In this document: positions 34,354 through 44,470 of the stretch, piece after piece
How the letters are laid out: each line of letters starts with the position of its first letter
Numbering within the stretch: position 1 is the first letter of the stretch
Assembly (NCBI GenBank): GCA_026419785.1
Contig: JAODTK010004065.1
Coordinates: forward strand, 1-64,000
Direction: 5' to 3'
Length of the DNA stretch: 64,000 nt
Origin: Sclerodactyla briareus
Taxonomy: Eukaryota; Echinodermata; Holothuroidea; Dendrochirotida; Sclerodactylidae
Position numbers and translations under genes: made by a program
The notes under the pieces: model-generated
Told to the model about the DNA's origin: nothing
Database searches by the model: none
The model's input: only the letters and a program-made list of their open reading frames with translations

Positions 34354-35853
34354 GTGACTGCTGAGTCACAACCAACTGATGAGACTTATCGCAAATATCC
34401 TGTAGCAAACCCCAGTAACTAAGAAACTCCACTGCATTACAGCAAAACCATGAAGATGCACAGCCACCTTGGGAAAATGTCTGTGACTGCTGAAATTTGA
34501 ACCCAGGGAGTTTGCTAGTAGCGTCACTGATACCACTCTGCCATTCTCCTGTCCTTGAAATTCTTTCGCCTGGATATGAGAATGCAAGACCGTCCCACGG
34601 CATATCAGAATTATTATTGTACTGACATATAGTGACATATATTAGAATCTACATAGGAATGCAACAGTTGATTTTTGTTTTTTGCTGGGCATCGGGCAAA
34701 CCCCTTCATCCCCTTCTGCTAGTTGTTACCAGATGGTATTGCTTCGCCGGAAAACTATATATCACAATAAGCCGAACAAATATGGAAAAGTCACAGATTC
34801 CAAAACTGCACCCTAAAAATTTGCATAAAAGGGGGGGTGGGGGTGGGGGGGGGGGGGGTGGGGGGGTTAATGACCATGCTATAGAGAAGTTCTGTAAAAC
34901 ATTATTTTACACTACAAATTAAAAACAGAGCATGACAAATGTGTGAGTTGTTAAGAGTGATGCTGCACACTTGGCCAAGTTCTCTACTCTCTACATTACT
35001 ACCTCTTGTTCAAAATCAACTCTGGCAGTTGTCTTTCATTGATAGTTAGTAACCAAGAAAGGGCAGTTCACAGTCCAGCAAACTCAGAGATTGAGTGGCA
35101 CCATGTAATACATGACTCACAGGTCCCCCATAACACCTTGAAGTATGAACTGGCCGTGGGGATTAGCCCCGACCTCGCCATCTTCCCATCTGCTGGCTTG
35201 GACCAGAACCCAGACACGACAATGTCTCAAGAGTTTGTGGAAGTGCAAAACTGAATTGCAGATTGGGTTCCTTCTGAATAGTATAATAAGAAAATGCATC
35301 TCCCCAACTGACTTTCATTTGATAAGCAGTGGAAATAACCACTGCTATCACGCAATATCTCTTGCCATCACAGTTGTGCTGAACCTGATTACTGGGTTGT
35401 GCCCAATTTTCAGGAATAGATGCAAGCATTTCTTTGATTTGAGAGAAAATTTATCATTCCACTTTTTAGTTATGAATGAAGTGAAATCACAATTACTGTT
35501 AAATTCAAGGGCGACATTCATTTTGGGTCCCCTGTGGATGTCATTGGACTCCAACAATTATTTTAGGTAACACAAAACCCAAAGGATTTTGGAACTCTTA
35601 AGTTCAAGATTGGGGCATTAGAACAAATTGCGCTCTTTCATCTTACGTCAGTTTCAAGGCAGTCCAATGCAATCTAAAAAATATGAGTTTCCACTTCCAC
35701 TGACCTTTAAGACCTTGATTTCCCAACTCTGTGGGAATAGGGGATAGGGTCCTGTAATACATGATGGGTTTACATCTTCTATAGTGTATGTTTCATTTCT
35801 CTCTGAACAAGTAATTAACTCAGTACCCCTCTCATTCCTCACTCTCTCTCCAG
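34354..35853 (+). other. Intron with minus-strand SINE fragment and G-rich tract
   Basis: The minus strand of about 34480-34565 carries an A box (ggcagagtggtatcagtgac) and a B-box-like ctgggttcaaatttcagc; related sequence occurs near 19670-19735. The G-rich tract at 34831-34866 could form a quadruplex. Open frames at 35006-35570 have no recognisable domain. Confidence 0.45.
34831..34866 (+). repeat. G-tract cluster with quadruplex potential
   Basis: Thirty-six bases are G apart from a few T: runs of 7, 5, 14 and 7 G. Several G runs separated by single bases satisfy the usual G-quadruplex pattern on the + strand. Confidence 0.85.
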
Positions 35854-36123
35854 ACAAGATAATCTGTGAGGGGAAGACGGGTGACCTGAAGTGCCCCACA
35901 GGGAAGTTCCTTGACATCCACGGTGCTAACTTTGGCCGTACCTCAGCCAGGGAGTGCCCCTCGACGACCAACCCCGCCCTGAACCAGAACACCAGGTGTT
36001 ACTCATACTACGCCTTCACCAAAGCCATTCAGGACTGCCAAGGGAAACAGTCCTGCACGCTCCAGCTATTAAAGGCCTCTATGGCGACCCATGCCCGGAT
36101 ACCGAGAAATACCTACAAGTCAC
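35854..36123 (+). CDS. SUEL-type galactose-binding lectin domain (one frameshift)
   Basis: Acceptor actctctctccag and donor aagtcac/gtaaga bound 270 bp holding nearly a whole domain: IICEGKTGDLKCPTGKFLDI, ANFGRTSARECP, CQGKQSCTLQL and, after a one-base shift, YGDPCPDTEKYLQVT. The sea urchin egg lectin / rhamnose-binding lectin family has CEG...L.C..G..I....A.YGR.....C........C.G...C.........GDPC.GT.KYL.V.Y.C. Key cysteines and the GDPCP motif are present. It is expected to bind galactose/rhamnose-type sugars outside the cell. The frame break lies between KAS and YGDPC. Confidence 0.93.
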
Positions 36124-36790
36124 GTAAGATTTGTTGTCTCCTTCTTTTGTCTGATTTGATTTGATTTGAATTCTCTGGGTTGAAATTTTGAGCATGAAAG
36201 TTTCTAAGTAAGTGGGGTTATCAACCTGTGTTAGGTATTTTAATGTTTTGAGATGAGCAAAATTACGGACAAACCGTAGGAGCTAAGGTGATGTGTATGA
36301 CACATAGGTACAGGATGTTAGGTGGACGGACTGTTTGAATTTAGGCATAAATATGCAAATTAAGTAGTATAATTTGCATAATTGAGTGGGAAGTTTTTAA
36401 TGAAACTTGGTGGATATGGTCTACTTTTGAAATTTGGAGTTAAAGTTAAGGTACTCAAGGTCATTCGATGAGTCCAATTTGCATATTATATTTTTTTTTA
36501 ATTTCTTGATTTTCAAAGACACTTGGTGGATATGGTCCTCCGGAGATTCGAGAAGGGGTCATTTATGCCACTTCGTGATGATTACATTCCCACCCTGTAC
36601 CCATTACCTAGAGTAGTGGGTACAGGTAAAACCCACCCTATACCATTATCTGATGGTGGTATATCCACCCTATACTTATATACCTACTCTTTACCCAGGA
36701 CTGACATTTACTGTCACCATGAGTAAAAAAGAATTCTTCAAGACACTACCATAACAGTGTTAAATCCTGATCCCACTCAATATTCTCAGA
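36124..36790 (+). other. Intron, 'aatttatgc' repeat copy 2
   Basis: About 36270-36560 carries 'tatgcaaattaagtagtataatttgcataatt', 'gaaacttggtggatatggtc' and ggtcattcgatgagtccaat, members of the family at 27690 and 39600. No other content. Confidence 0.5.
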
Positions 36791-36871
36791 GGACAATGAA
36801 TGCCCAGAGCCTCCAACAACTACAAAGCAGCCTTTCAATGGAACTAAATCAGAGAGCAAGAGAATTCTGTG
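36791..36871 (+). CDS. Short exon preceding the EGF domain
   Basis: Acceptor aatattctcag and donor attctgtg/gtatgc bound about 81 bp. One frame reads DNECPEPPTTTKQPF then ESKRIL. The Pro/Thr-rich stretch looks like a linker. Its last bases join the EGF exon in phase to give I-L-W-F-S-C-S-N. The upstream junction with the SUEL exon is out of frame by one base. Confidence 0.6.
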
Positions 36872-36951
36872 GTATGCAAGGTCGCCTTGCCATTACACTA
36901 TGTTACCCTCTGACCCCCACTGACCTCCTTTGACCCATTCCTCGTATACAG

Positions 36952-37103
36952 GTTCAGCTGTTCCAACGACGTCATTGTGAAGAGCGACTCACTTGGTATC
37001 TGTGCCAGTAAGCCCTGCAGGAACGGTGGCGTCTGCAAGTCATTCGGGCAGGACTATGTCTGCCAGTGTACAGGGCCTTACTCTGGGCCGCAGTGTGATA
37101 AAT
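36952..37103 (+). CDS. EGF-like domain
   Basis: Acceptor cctcgtatacag and donor gataaat/gtaagt bound 152 bp, fully open. After FSCSNDVIVKSDSLG comes a complete EGF module: ICASKPCRNGGVCKSF, then YVCQCTGPYSGPQCD. Six cysteines are in EGF order (C-x4-C-x5-C, then C-x-C-x8-C). There is no clear calcium-binding D-x-D/N-E start. It joins the VWD exon at 38015 through a split codon. Confidence 0.93.
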
Positions 37104-38014
37104 GTAAGTGATGTGCTGATTCAGGCCCTGTGGTGATTCCTAATGCCTACAAAATGATTTTTCATGTGCTTGTGTGCTTTCCAAAAAGAAATGGAAATTG
37201 ATTGCTCAGAATCTGCAGGAATCCTGAAAAGAGCTATGTGCTTGCACAAAATTAAGACTGACGTTCAGTAGTAGATACCCATTGGCGAGCCGTCCATTTG
37301 CTGACCGTGGTAGGCCATTTATGACAGACTATGTATCCCCTGTGAGCTAGGGGTCACATGTATGCATATGATTATCCTCGTATGTTGTAGATGCGGCGGG
37401 GGGGGGGGGGGGGGTACTCAAGCTGGCTGAGAATGTAAACACTATTAACAAGAGTATGCTGATGTGATGGTAGATTTGCCTACCTATTTGCCACGGATTC
37501 ATTTTTTGTAATCCAGGCTAACATGCTAGAAATGTTCGATTTTAGGGTGTGGGATTTGATATGCTCTCTTTTCATCGGTGTAACTTAGAAGAAGATCTCG
37601 TACATGGTAACACAGATTCAGTCCTTCAAATTAAGGGACATATTCTGATGGCTATGCTTCAAGCAGTGGTCTTCATACTCTTTGCCAGAGGAGTTTCCAA
37701 GGATCGTTCAGTTGATTGTCTGTGCAGTGTGTGTATGCATCAGACTGCCAAGTGTATTGTCTGCTGACCTTTTGACCCCATATAGTCATCATCGAATGAC
37801 AATATTTACCCTGCAGCCTGGGAACAGGCCTATTTTCTCTGAAGGTGACTGCTATCACTACATCCAGTTTCAATCCTGGTTTTTCCCCCCTGAATCGAGG
37901 GTGGCCGGGGATTCACCTCATTCTTGCCATCGTGAGGATTTGCTGGAGCGGAATCTCTATGAGGAGCATGCCCTGGCTTACCCCCAACTAACCTGCGCTA
38001 TTTCTTTTATTCAG
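37104..38014 (+). other. Intron with G17 tract
   Basis: A long G homopolymer lies at 37398-37414. No exon or repeat family is recognised. The plus-strand frames at 37549-38017 overlap the start of the next exon only by chance. Confidence 0.4.
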
Positions 38015-38207
38015 TGACCCGGAGCTGTGTTGCCCATGGCGACGTTAATTACGAGACCTTCGATGGCCAGACCTTGAGTACCAGGGACCGTGCACCTACG
38101 TCATGACCAAGATATGTAGTACCAATGCATTCCAGGGTTCGTCCAAACACATCCAGAGACCGGGTCAACCATTCTTAAGAGGGGTTACCGTCGTACTCGG
38201 CAGTCAA
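38015..38207 (+). CDS. von Willebrand factor D domain, exon 1 (frameshifted)
   Basis: Acceptor cttttattcag and donor cagtcaa/gtgagt. It opens with TRSCVAHGDVNYETFDGQTL and, after a one-base shift, YQGPCTYVMTKICSTNAFQG and GVTVVLGSQ. This is the VWD start: C...GDPH..TFDG....Y.G.C.YVL....C..., then the 'SVTV.L' strand. Together with the next three exons it forms a complete VWD. Such domains assemble disulphide-linked multimers in mucins, VWF and hemocytins. Confidence 0.9.
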
Positions 38208-38989
38208 GTGAGTCAATCCCTGTAAACCAGCAGACCTGCATGACCCTGACCAAACTACCCGATCAGTACCAGCTGGCTTGAAGCTCCCATTCAGCCTTTG
38301 AAGTATTCAAGAAAATAAGCATCAATGATATTGAAATTGGATGCCATCTTTCGATACTCATCTACAAGAAGAACTTCAGTCAAATTACAGAACTCGAATC
38401 ATTTCTAATTGCAGAGTACATGAGTTAACATTGCTTAATAGCTCAGTCAAGACGGTGATGAGTCAAGAACTCATACCTTTTTAACCTTTTGGTTCCTGTT
38501 GAAAAAATTAAAAAACATGGGTAATATTGTAGAATGAAACATGAGCAGTATAGGCTTACAGTATCAATATCAAATTGCGACAACATTTTCAGGGTAGAGC
38601 AGATCTGACTAGATTTTGGGCACAAAACTGAAAGTGACTAATTAAGTAAGGTAATTTCCCTACCCGTATTCCAATTCAATTCCCCGCGAAGCGCCCATGG
38701 CGCTTGCAAAGTTCAGGATGGGCGCTTACGAGAGTATAACTTTACAACTGTTTCCGTATTCCTTTCGGGTGTATTTTTTGCGCGACTGGCACTGTGTACA
38801 TAAACACACATTCAAAACATTGCACGGTTTGAAGAAACAATGGTCTTTTCTATTCCCAGCATGCAAGTTATCCGTCCCCCTCCCAACCCGCCCTTCCCGA
38901 TAAATAAAACTCACAAAAAACAATCGTTCATTCAGCCGTAACATACATGTAACTATAGTTTATATGCTATGCATCTGTGCTATACTATA

Positions 38990-39112
38990 AGTATATAATA
39001 TAATATAATATAATATAATATAATATAATATAGTATAATATAATATAATATAATATAATATAATATAATATAGTATAATATAATATAATATAGTATAATA
39101 TAAGTATATAAC
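38990..39112 (+). repeat. (ATAAT)n microsatellite
   Basis: About 22 pentamers of TATAA/ATAAT with periodic 'tagtataa' variants, in a fully AT context. Confidence 0.95.
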
Positions 39113-39599
39113 ACGCTCAAACTACGGTGGGCTATGTAATACAGGCGGTACAGACACATTTAGCTGCATGCCACCTAACCATTGCCTCGATCGGCATGGA
39201 TACCGAAGCAAGACACGGCCTGGAATTTGATTGTGAAAGTTCAAATCATTGCTAAAATTAATAATAATCTTTGTATCCAATAAAATTGTTGAATCACTCC
39301 ATTCATTCATGATTTGAGTACCGTAGGTCTACCCGAGTCCACGCGAGTCACAGGCAACATCGTTATCGCGGAGCGGCGATGGCGAGCACTCGAGTGATTC
39401 GCTTTTAATACCATGTTTTTTGTGTATGGTGTATGCTGTATGCACTTGCGATGAATCGAGCAGTAGTGTTGTGCTACTGCTTGGCATGCAAACAGAAAAT
39501 ATTTTCAGACTTTTCGGCTGCCCATATCAACTTTAGATTTACAAGAGTTTGCAAAAAAGTTGGGTGGGCGCTTACGGGAGATGGGTGATTAGCGGAATG

Positions 39600-40160
39600 A
39601 ATACGGTATTTTATGTAATTTATTGGTTAGCTCGTTAGCAGAGTACGGATAGAACCGTAGGTGTGCGATGGTGACTTAATTTGGGCACAAGAGCGGGATA
39701 TAAGTAGATGGACTGATCCAGATTCCAGCGTAAAATATGGTATTAATGGTACTAATTTGCATAATTTATGCACATTCAAAGTTCGTAGATTTTTGCGAAA
39801 CTTGGTGAATATGTCTACCTCAGTCCAAAACTCTTTAACAAAGACGGGGTCAATCGGAGGTCATTCAATGTACCTAATTTGCATAATTTATGCGAAATCT
39901 TTAAGTTGCCGGATTTTCATGAAACCTGGTGGGTATGGTTTTCCTTGAGTTCCAAATTTTTTATCATGGATTCAGGGTCACTGGAGGTCATTCAACGTGT
40001 TTAATTTGTATAATTTATGCGTAATATTGAAGTTGCCTGGATTTCGTGAAACTTGGAAATTGCCTAAATGCCATAATTTATGCAATTTTAGTCACATTTC
40101 CACAAAACTTTTACTCCTTTAGTAGACATTGTCAATAATCGTCCTTTTGAATTTGAAATT
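39600..40160 (+). repeat. Dispersed 'aatttatgc' tandem repeat, copy 3
   Basis: At least four units of about 115-130 bp share 'ctaatttgcataatttatgc', 'gttgcctgg(a)tttcgtgaaac(t)tggtgg(g/a)tatgg' and 'gggtca...ggaggtcattcaa(c/t)gt'. It is the most regular copy of the family seen also at 27690-28110 and 36270-36560. Confidence 0.7.
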
Positions 40161-40517
40161 GGTCACTGATAAGGAGGCTGTTTCTGTTACATGCTATACC
40201 GAATCTTTTAGTGACACATTAATGCTTGTAAGTGGTTGCATGGTGACTAATTAAAGTAAACACTGATCGCGCAACCAGGCGATCCACATGGGGGCAATCG
40301 CCTTGTTTCTGTTTTCCTCCTGCAAACGTCCCTGTCTCTTTTTTTTTGGCTAATTGCTACCAGGCAACAGTACCATCCTGAATCAATTGAGTCCCCCCCC
40401 CACCCTGCATGCTAGCTGTAGGGGTCGCGAGACACGTTGGTGCAATCGCGTAGCCTCTTGGGGTGATATTGAATGCACAAATTTAAACTCACTGCATCTT
40501 GCTTGCTTCTCCTCCAG

Positions 40518-40647
40518 TCAATCAAAATGGTCCCTGACCCATACCCCAACTCTGGCCTAGCTTCTGGTTAATGGGGAGGAAGTTTCGCTACCATTCCGCT
40601 CTGAGAGTGCTGGATTCAGCCTCGAGACCCACGGCAACTTCTATGTA
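40518..40647 (+). CDS. VWD domain, exon 2 (frameshifted)
   Basis: Acceptor ttctcctccag; donor probably tatgta/gtacat. It reads SIKMVPDPYPNSGL, shifts one base, then LLVNGEEVSLPFRSESAG and FSLETHGNFYV. VWD domains have 'V.VNG..V.LP......G.......G..VVV' here. Ending at V before the next exon (I-L-R-A-P-R-F) gives a sensible phase-0 junction. The alternative is that the exon runs slightly further. Confidence 0.85.
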
Positions 40648-41160
40648 GTACATGTTCCACCAGCTTCTTTACCATCACTGTTGGTCATGTTTTGGTTCCA
40701 CATTTTCATTACGCTTTTATCTATAATCATGATAATAATACAACTCAAACTCGCTTATATAGCACCAAATGCATTCAGTTCCACAACAGACATGCATTAA
40801 TTTCTGATTGTTCTTTGTGTTATGAGTACTTAATCCCATTCTGGCGAATTGTATGTCTCCCTTCTCATGTCTCCCAATCTGGCCACCCTATCGTCCTCTA
40901 TTGCAAGAATTATAGGTTTACAGTCGCATTCTGGCGAAAGTATTGAAATTTAGAAGTTATCGACACTAAAAAGTGCCCTACCTTCTCCCGTTAACCACCG
41001 TACCTATCGCAAGAAATAGATCCGCTAACAACAAGGAATTGGGATCCTTTCTGCTTCTTTCATAGAACATGAGCTGTTTCCTATTAGATCCTCTTGCTCA
41101 GCCAGTATATAATGAAAACACTTTTTTTTTATCATGACCTTTCTACCTATCTGCCTATAG
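40648..41160 (+). other. VWD intron 2
   Basis: Short AT-rich intron ending in a pyrimidine-rich acceptor (tctacctatctgcctatag). Nothing else is recognised. Confidence 0.45.
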
Positions 41161-41325
41161 ATCCTGAGGGCCCCTCGGTTCTCCATGAGGGTGGAATGGG
41201 ACGGCAGGCAGCACATTAAGGTCCTGATGGAGGATAATGTCTTCTATGGGAGGACCTGCGGCCTCTGCGGGAACATGGACGGCCATAGGGCCAATGACCT
41301 CGACAAGACCCAGCAGGGTACACCG
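41161..41325 (+). CDS. VWD domain, exon 3 (CGLCGN exon)
   Basis: This exon is exactly 165 bp (55 codons), phase 0 at both ends, with no frame break. It reads ILRAPRFSMRVEWDGRQHIK, VLMEDNVFYGRTCGLCGNMD and a 'HRANDL' tail. CGLCGN is the signature of VWD domains, and the CGLC motif is linked in VWF and mucins to disulphide exchange during multimerisation. Its donor (acaccg/gtgagt) is the first of twelve tandem copies in the following intron. Confidence 0.95.
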
Positions 41326-42108
41326 GTGAGTCTATATGGTATTCTGTATGAGAAGTGGTTCAGTGCAGTTGAACACCTGCAGGTGCACTGGTGAGTCTAT
41401 ATGGTTTTCTGTTTGAGGGGTGGTTCAGTGCAGTTGAACACCTGCAGGTACACCGGTGAGTCTATATGGTATTCTGTATGAGGGGTGGTTCAGTGCAGTT
41501 GAACACCTGCAGGTACACCAGTGAGTCAGTATGGTATTCTGTATAAGGGGTGTTTCAGTGCAGTTGAACACCTGCAGGTACACCGGTGAGTCTATATGGT
41601 ATTCTGTATAAGGGGTGTTTCAGTGCCGTTGAATACCTGCAGGTACACCAGTGAGTCAGTATGGTATTCTGTATGAGGGGTGGTTCAGTGCAGTTGAACA
41701 CCTGCAGTACACAAGCTGGTGAGTCTATATGGTATTCTGTATGAGAAGTGGTTCAGTGCAGTTGAACACCTGCAGGTACACCGGTGAGTCTATATGGTAT
41801 TCTGTATGAGGGGTGGTTCAGTGCAGTTGAACACCTGCAGGTACACCGGTGAGTCTATATGGTATTCTGTATAAGGGGTGTTTCAGTGCCGTTGAATACC
41901 TGCAGGTACACCAGTGAGTCAGTATGGTATTCTGTATGAGGGGTGGTTCAGTGCAGTTGAACACCTGCAGGTACACCGGTGAGTCTATATGGTATTCTGT
42001 ATAAGGGGTGTTTCAGTGCCGTTGAATACCTGCAGGTACACCAGTGAGTCAGTATGGTATTCTGTATGAGGGGTGGTTCAGTGCAGTTGAACACTTGCAG
42101 GTGCACAG
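41326..42108 (+). repeat. 65-bp minisatellite, 12 units, each starting with a splice-donor copy
   Basis: Units start at 41326, 41391, 41456, 41521, 41586, 41651, 41719, 41784, 41849, 41914, 41979 and 42044; all spacings are 65 except one of 68. Each starts gtgagt(ct/ca) and ends ...cctgcaggtacacc(g/a), i.e. it repeats the last exon bases and the intron start. By unit start, gtgagtct (a) and gtgagtca (b) alternate as aaabab-aaabab. A 'gagaag' variant in units 1 and 7 supports a six-unit higher-order repeat of 393 bp. 65 is not a multiple of 3, so it is not a coding repeat. Confidence 0.95.
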
Positions 42109-42126
42109 ACTGTTAAACTGACAAAG

Positions 42127-42630
42127 TCTTGTACAGTGTTATAATAGGGTCTGCAACTGCAGACAGTTGGAGCTATATTGATAACTGACAACAAGAGGTG
42201 CTACTGATTGGTTGGCAGAGTGCAGACAGCTGACGTTTAGGCCAGTTTAAGGAGTTTAAAGAATGCCGAGTCCAGTCAGACCACTGTACTGATGAAGCCC
42301 TGTACAGTGTTATGATAGGGTCTACTACTGCAGACAGTTGGTGCTACATAGTTAACTGACAAGGTTGTTCCTGGCTGGCAGAGGGCTGCCAAATGACGTG
42401 TTAGGCTAGTTTAACAAGCTTAAAAAGTGTCAAGTCCAGTCGAACCCCCTCATTGCCGAAGTCCCGTGCAATGGTGTAGGAGGAACTGCTGCCATATACA
42501 GTTGGAGCTATATAGATGATTAACAAGGTTATTCTTGATTAGCGGGCAGGAGATGCAGATAGCTGACATTTAGGCCAGAATGGCTTATCATAATGTCTGA
42601 GTCCAGCTGAACCCCTGCATTTCACTGTAT
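42127..42630 (+). repeat. ~167-bp decayed tandem repeat related to the downstream acceptor and exon
   Basis: Units start at about 42127, 42297 and 42461 with g(t/c)cc(t/c)gt(a/g)ca(g/a)tg. Each contains 'ctactgcagacagttgg(t/a)gct' and 'gcagacagctgac(g/a)tttaggccag'. The real acceptor region carries the same two elements: ctgctactgcagtcagttgg before it, and gctgcagacagttggcgtg followed by gggccag inside the exon at 42788. The intron thus carries about three degenerate copies of its own 3' splice region plus exon start. Confidence 0.75.
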
Positions 42631-42787
42631 ATATGGTCTAGAGAGCCTCTGGATTTACCATCTTAAAACAATGTTTAATAAAAAATAAATAAATGAAAAT
42701 GTCCATAGCCCGGCGCCATGGTAAAAGAAACTGCTACTGCAGTCAGTTGGAATGTTAATAGTTAACCAGATCATTCTTGATCGACAG

Positions 42788-42944
42788 GTGTCCGACCCAG
42801 CGGAGGCTGCAGACAGTTGGCGTGTGGGCCAGTGTGGGGAGTGCCTCGAGTGCAGGAGGAACAAGCAGAACCCATGCAGTGCCGTCGGCCAAGCCAGGCA
42901 TAATGCAGCCAAGGAGAAGTGTTCAATCATTCTCTCCCAGTCAG
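42788..42944 (+). CDS. VWD domain end / C8 start, exon 4
   Basis: Acceptor ttcttgatcgacag and donor cagtcag/gtatgg bound 157 bp, fully open. It reads VSDPAEAADSWRVGQCGECL, then ECRRNKQNPCS and KEKCSIILSQSG. 'DSWRVG' is the VWD exit strand (..F.DSW.V....C), and the cysteine spacing leads into the C8 domain encoded by the next exon. Confidence 0.9.
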
Positions 42945-44291
42945 GTATGGCCAATCAGCAACCTCCTGGAGAACTTAACGATCACTCCGACAACTTGCGA
43001 AAGAAAAAGAGGAAATGTCTGGGAGGAATAAGAACATGATGTACAATTTAGGCGATAGTTAGGAGAATAACGTTCACCTAACCAAAAAATAAGGAAAAGT
43101 TATCCGTACATGAGAAGTTCCCTTTCAATATACATAACAATAGGATTGGATGAGTCAGGTAAATATTCCTGAATACTAAGATCCTATTTTAGGTGAATAG
43201 ACTTGATGCTGTTAGCATGCTGATTAATGTCAGTTCAGCCATTCTGTCACTTTCTGATTTCAATAACAAAGTTCCTTCTCTGGAATTCATCGGCTCTGAG
43301 TGTCAATCGATGCCTAATTACATTTGATTAAATTCACTTTTTGCCATGGATAATGCATGAATGAAATGTTGCGTCTAAAAGTTAATCGAAGTGGTACGGA
43401 AGCCCTGAAGGGCATGTCAAAGTAGAGCACTCACTTGGATGGTGTGAACATCGGGAAAATAAAGAACAATATAACACCAGATAAAGAAGGAACACAGCTT
43501 ACTATCAACCCATATATTTGTTAATAGTGGATCACATCTTAAAGTGGTGCACTTCTTATTGACAGGAGGTGTGGCAGAGAAGTATCAGTGATGCTTTAGT
43601 TTGAACTCCAGCACTCACTGGACATCCTTCACCCACATGGTTGTACTTGCAGTTGCAGTGGGGGGGAGGGGGGGGGTGCAGTGGGAGGGGGGGGTGGCTT
43701 GGTTCGTGGTTCCACTATGGAGCAGGGGTTTGGATATTTGAAAGGAGTCTTATCAGTTGGCTGTGAGCAGTCACATTGGAATGAATCTTCTTTGTTTTTT
43801 TTTTTTTTCTTTTCCTCCAGGTTCAGAGAAAGTGGTCGGATCCTGGAGTCCACTGATCATTCTTCCAGAGGGGATGTAAAATGGAATCCCGGTAGTGGGT
43901 AGAGGGTAGTCAGCTGGGTTTTTTTTTTCTTCCACACCCTTGCCTTGACATCCTCTGAGCACCAGTCAAGAGAGTAGGCGAGGCCGATCTATGAACAATA
44001 TGACCAGGGTTCCCTGATGAACCCTGATTGGCCTGACGAACCCATTGGTCTAGCAATGAAGGGAATATTTTTTGGAGAAGAATTCAATTTTTTTAAGGTG
44101 TCAGTAGGGGAAACACTTTTGGGTTTGAAAAAGAAAGCACAATTCCTACTGTGTTTTTCCATGTCTGAACTGTGATGGCCTCTGACTTAGTACCTGTTAA
44201 TGATCTCATTATCCATTCATAACAATAATGTAAGCTAGCATTATCCTGGTATGAAATTCTCATATGAACCACATCAAATCAATCCTCACAG
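42945..44291 (+). other. Intron between VWD and C8
   Basis: G-tracts at 43660-43696 and T-tracts at 43794-43808 and 43919-43930. No exon is recognised. Confidence 0.45.
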
Positions 44292-44470
44292 GTACGTGTT
44301 GGCCGCATGCCACATGAAGTACAGCCAACACACTACTTTGACGAGTGGGTAAAACGATATGTGTCGTACCCAGGACGAGCACACCTTCTGCTCCATCGTA
44401 TCCGAGTACGCCTCGGCCTGCCTTGTCTACCAGGTCGTGAGCTTCGGCTGGAGGGATGCGGCTAAGTGTG
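44292..44470 (+). CDS. C8 domain (frameshifted)
   Basis: Acceptor aatcctcacag and donor aagtgtg/gtaagt bound 179 bp. With two frame changes it reads AACHMK, VQPTHYFDEWVK, DMCRTQDEHTFCSIVSEYAS, then ACLVYQVVSFGWRDAAKC. The C8 pattern C...V.P..Y...C..D.C........C..L..YA..C......V..WR....C is followed, although the cysteine expected after Y-F is W here (DEW). In VWF-like proteins C8 follows VWD directly, as here. Confidence 0.92.

Larger units (their letters stand above)
38208..40517 (+). other. VWD intron 1 with ATAAT microsatellite and repeat copy 3
   Basis: Holds the microsatellite at 38990-39112 and a third copy of the 'aatttatgc' family at 39600-40160. No exon is recognised. The moderately GC-rich patch at 38690-38910 has no domain-like frame. 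Confidence 0.45.

Noticed and set aside
41326-42108. The minisatellite as a coding tandem repeat
   Set aside because: The unit is 65 bp, not a multiple of three, and the frame closes soon after the first unit. Its start coincides with a splice donor.
41326-42108. A CRISPR-like array
   Set aside because: Units are contiguous and similar over their whole length with no variable spacers, and the DNA is plainly eukaryotic.
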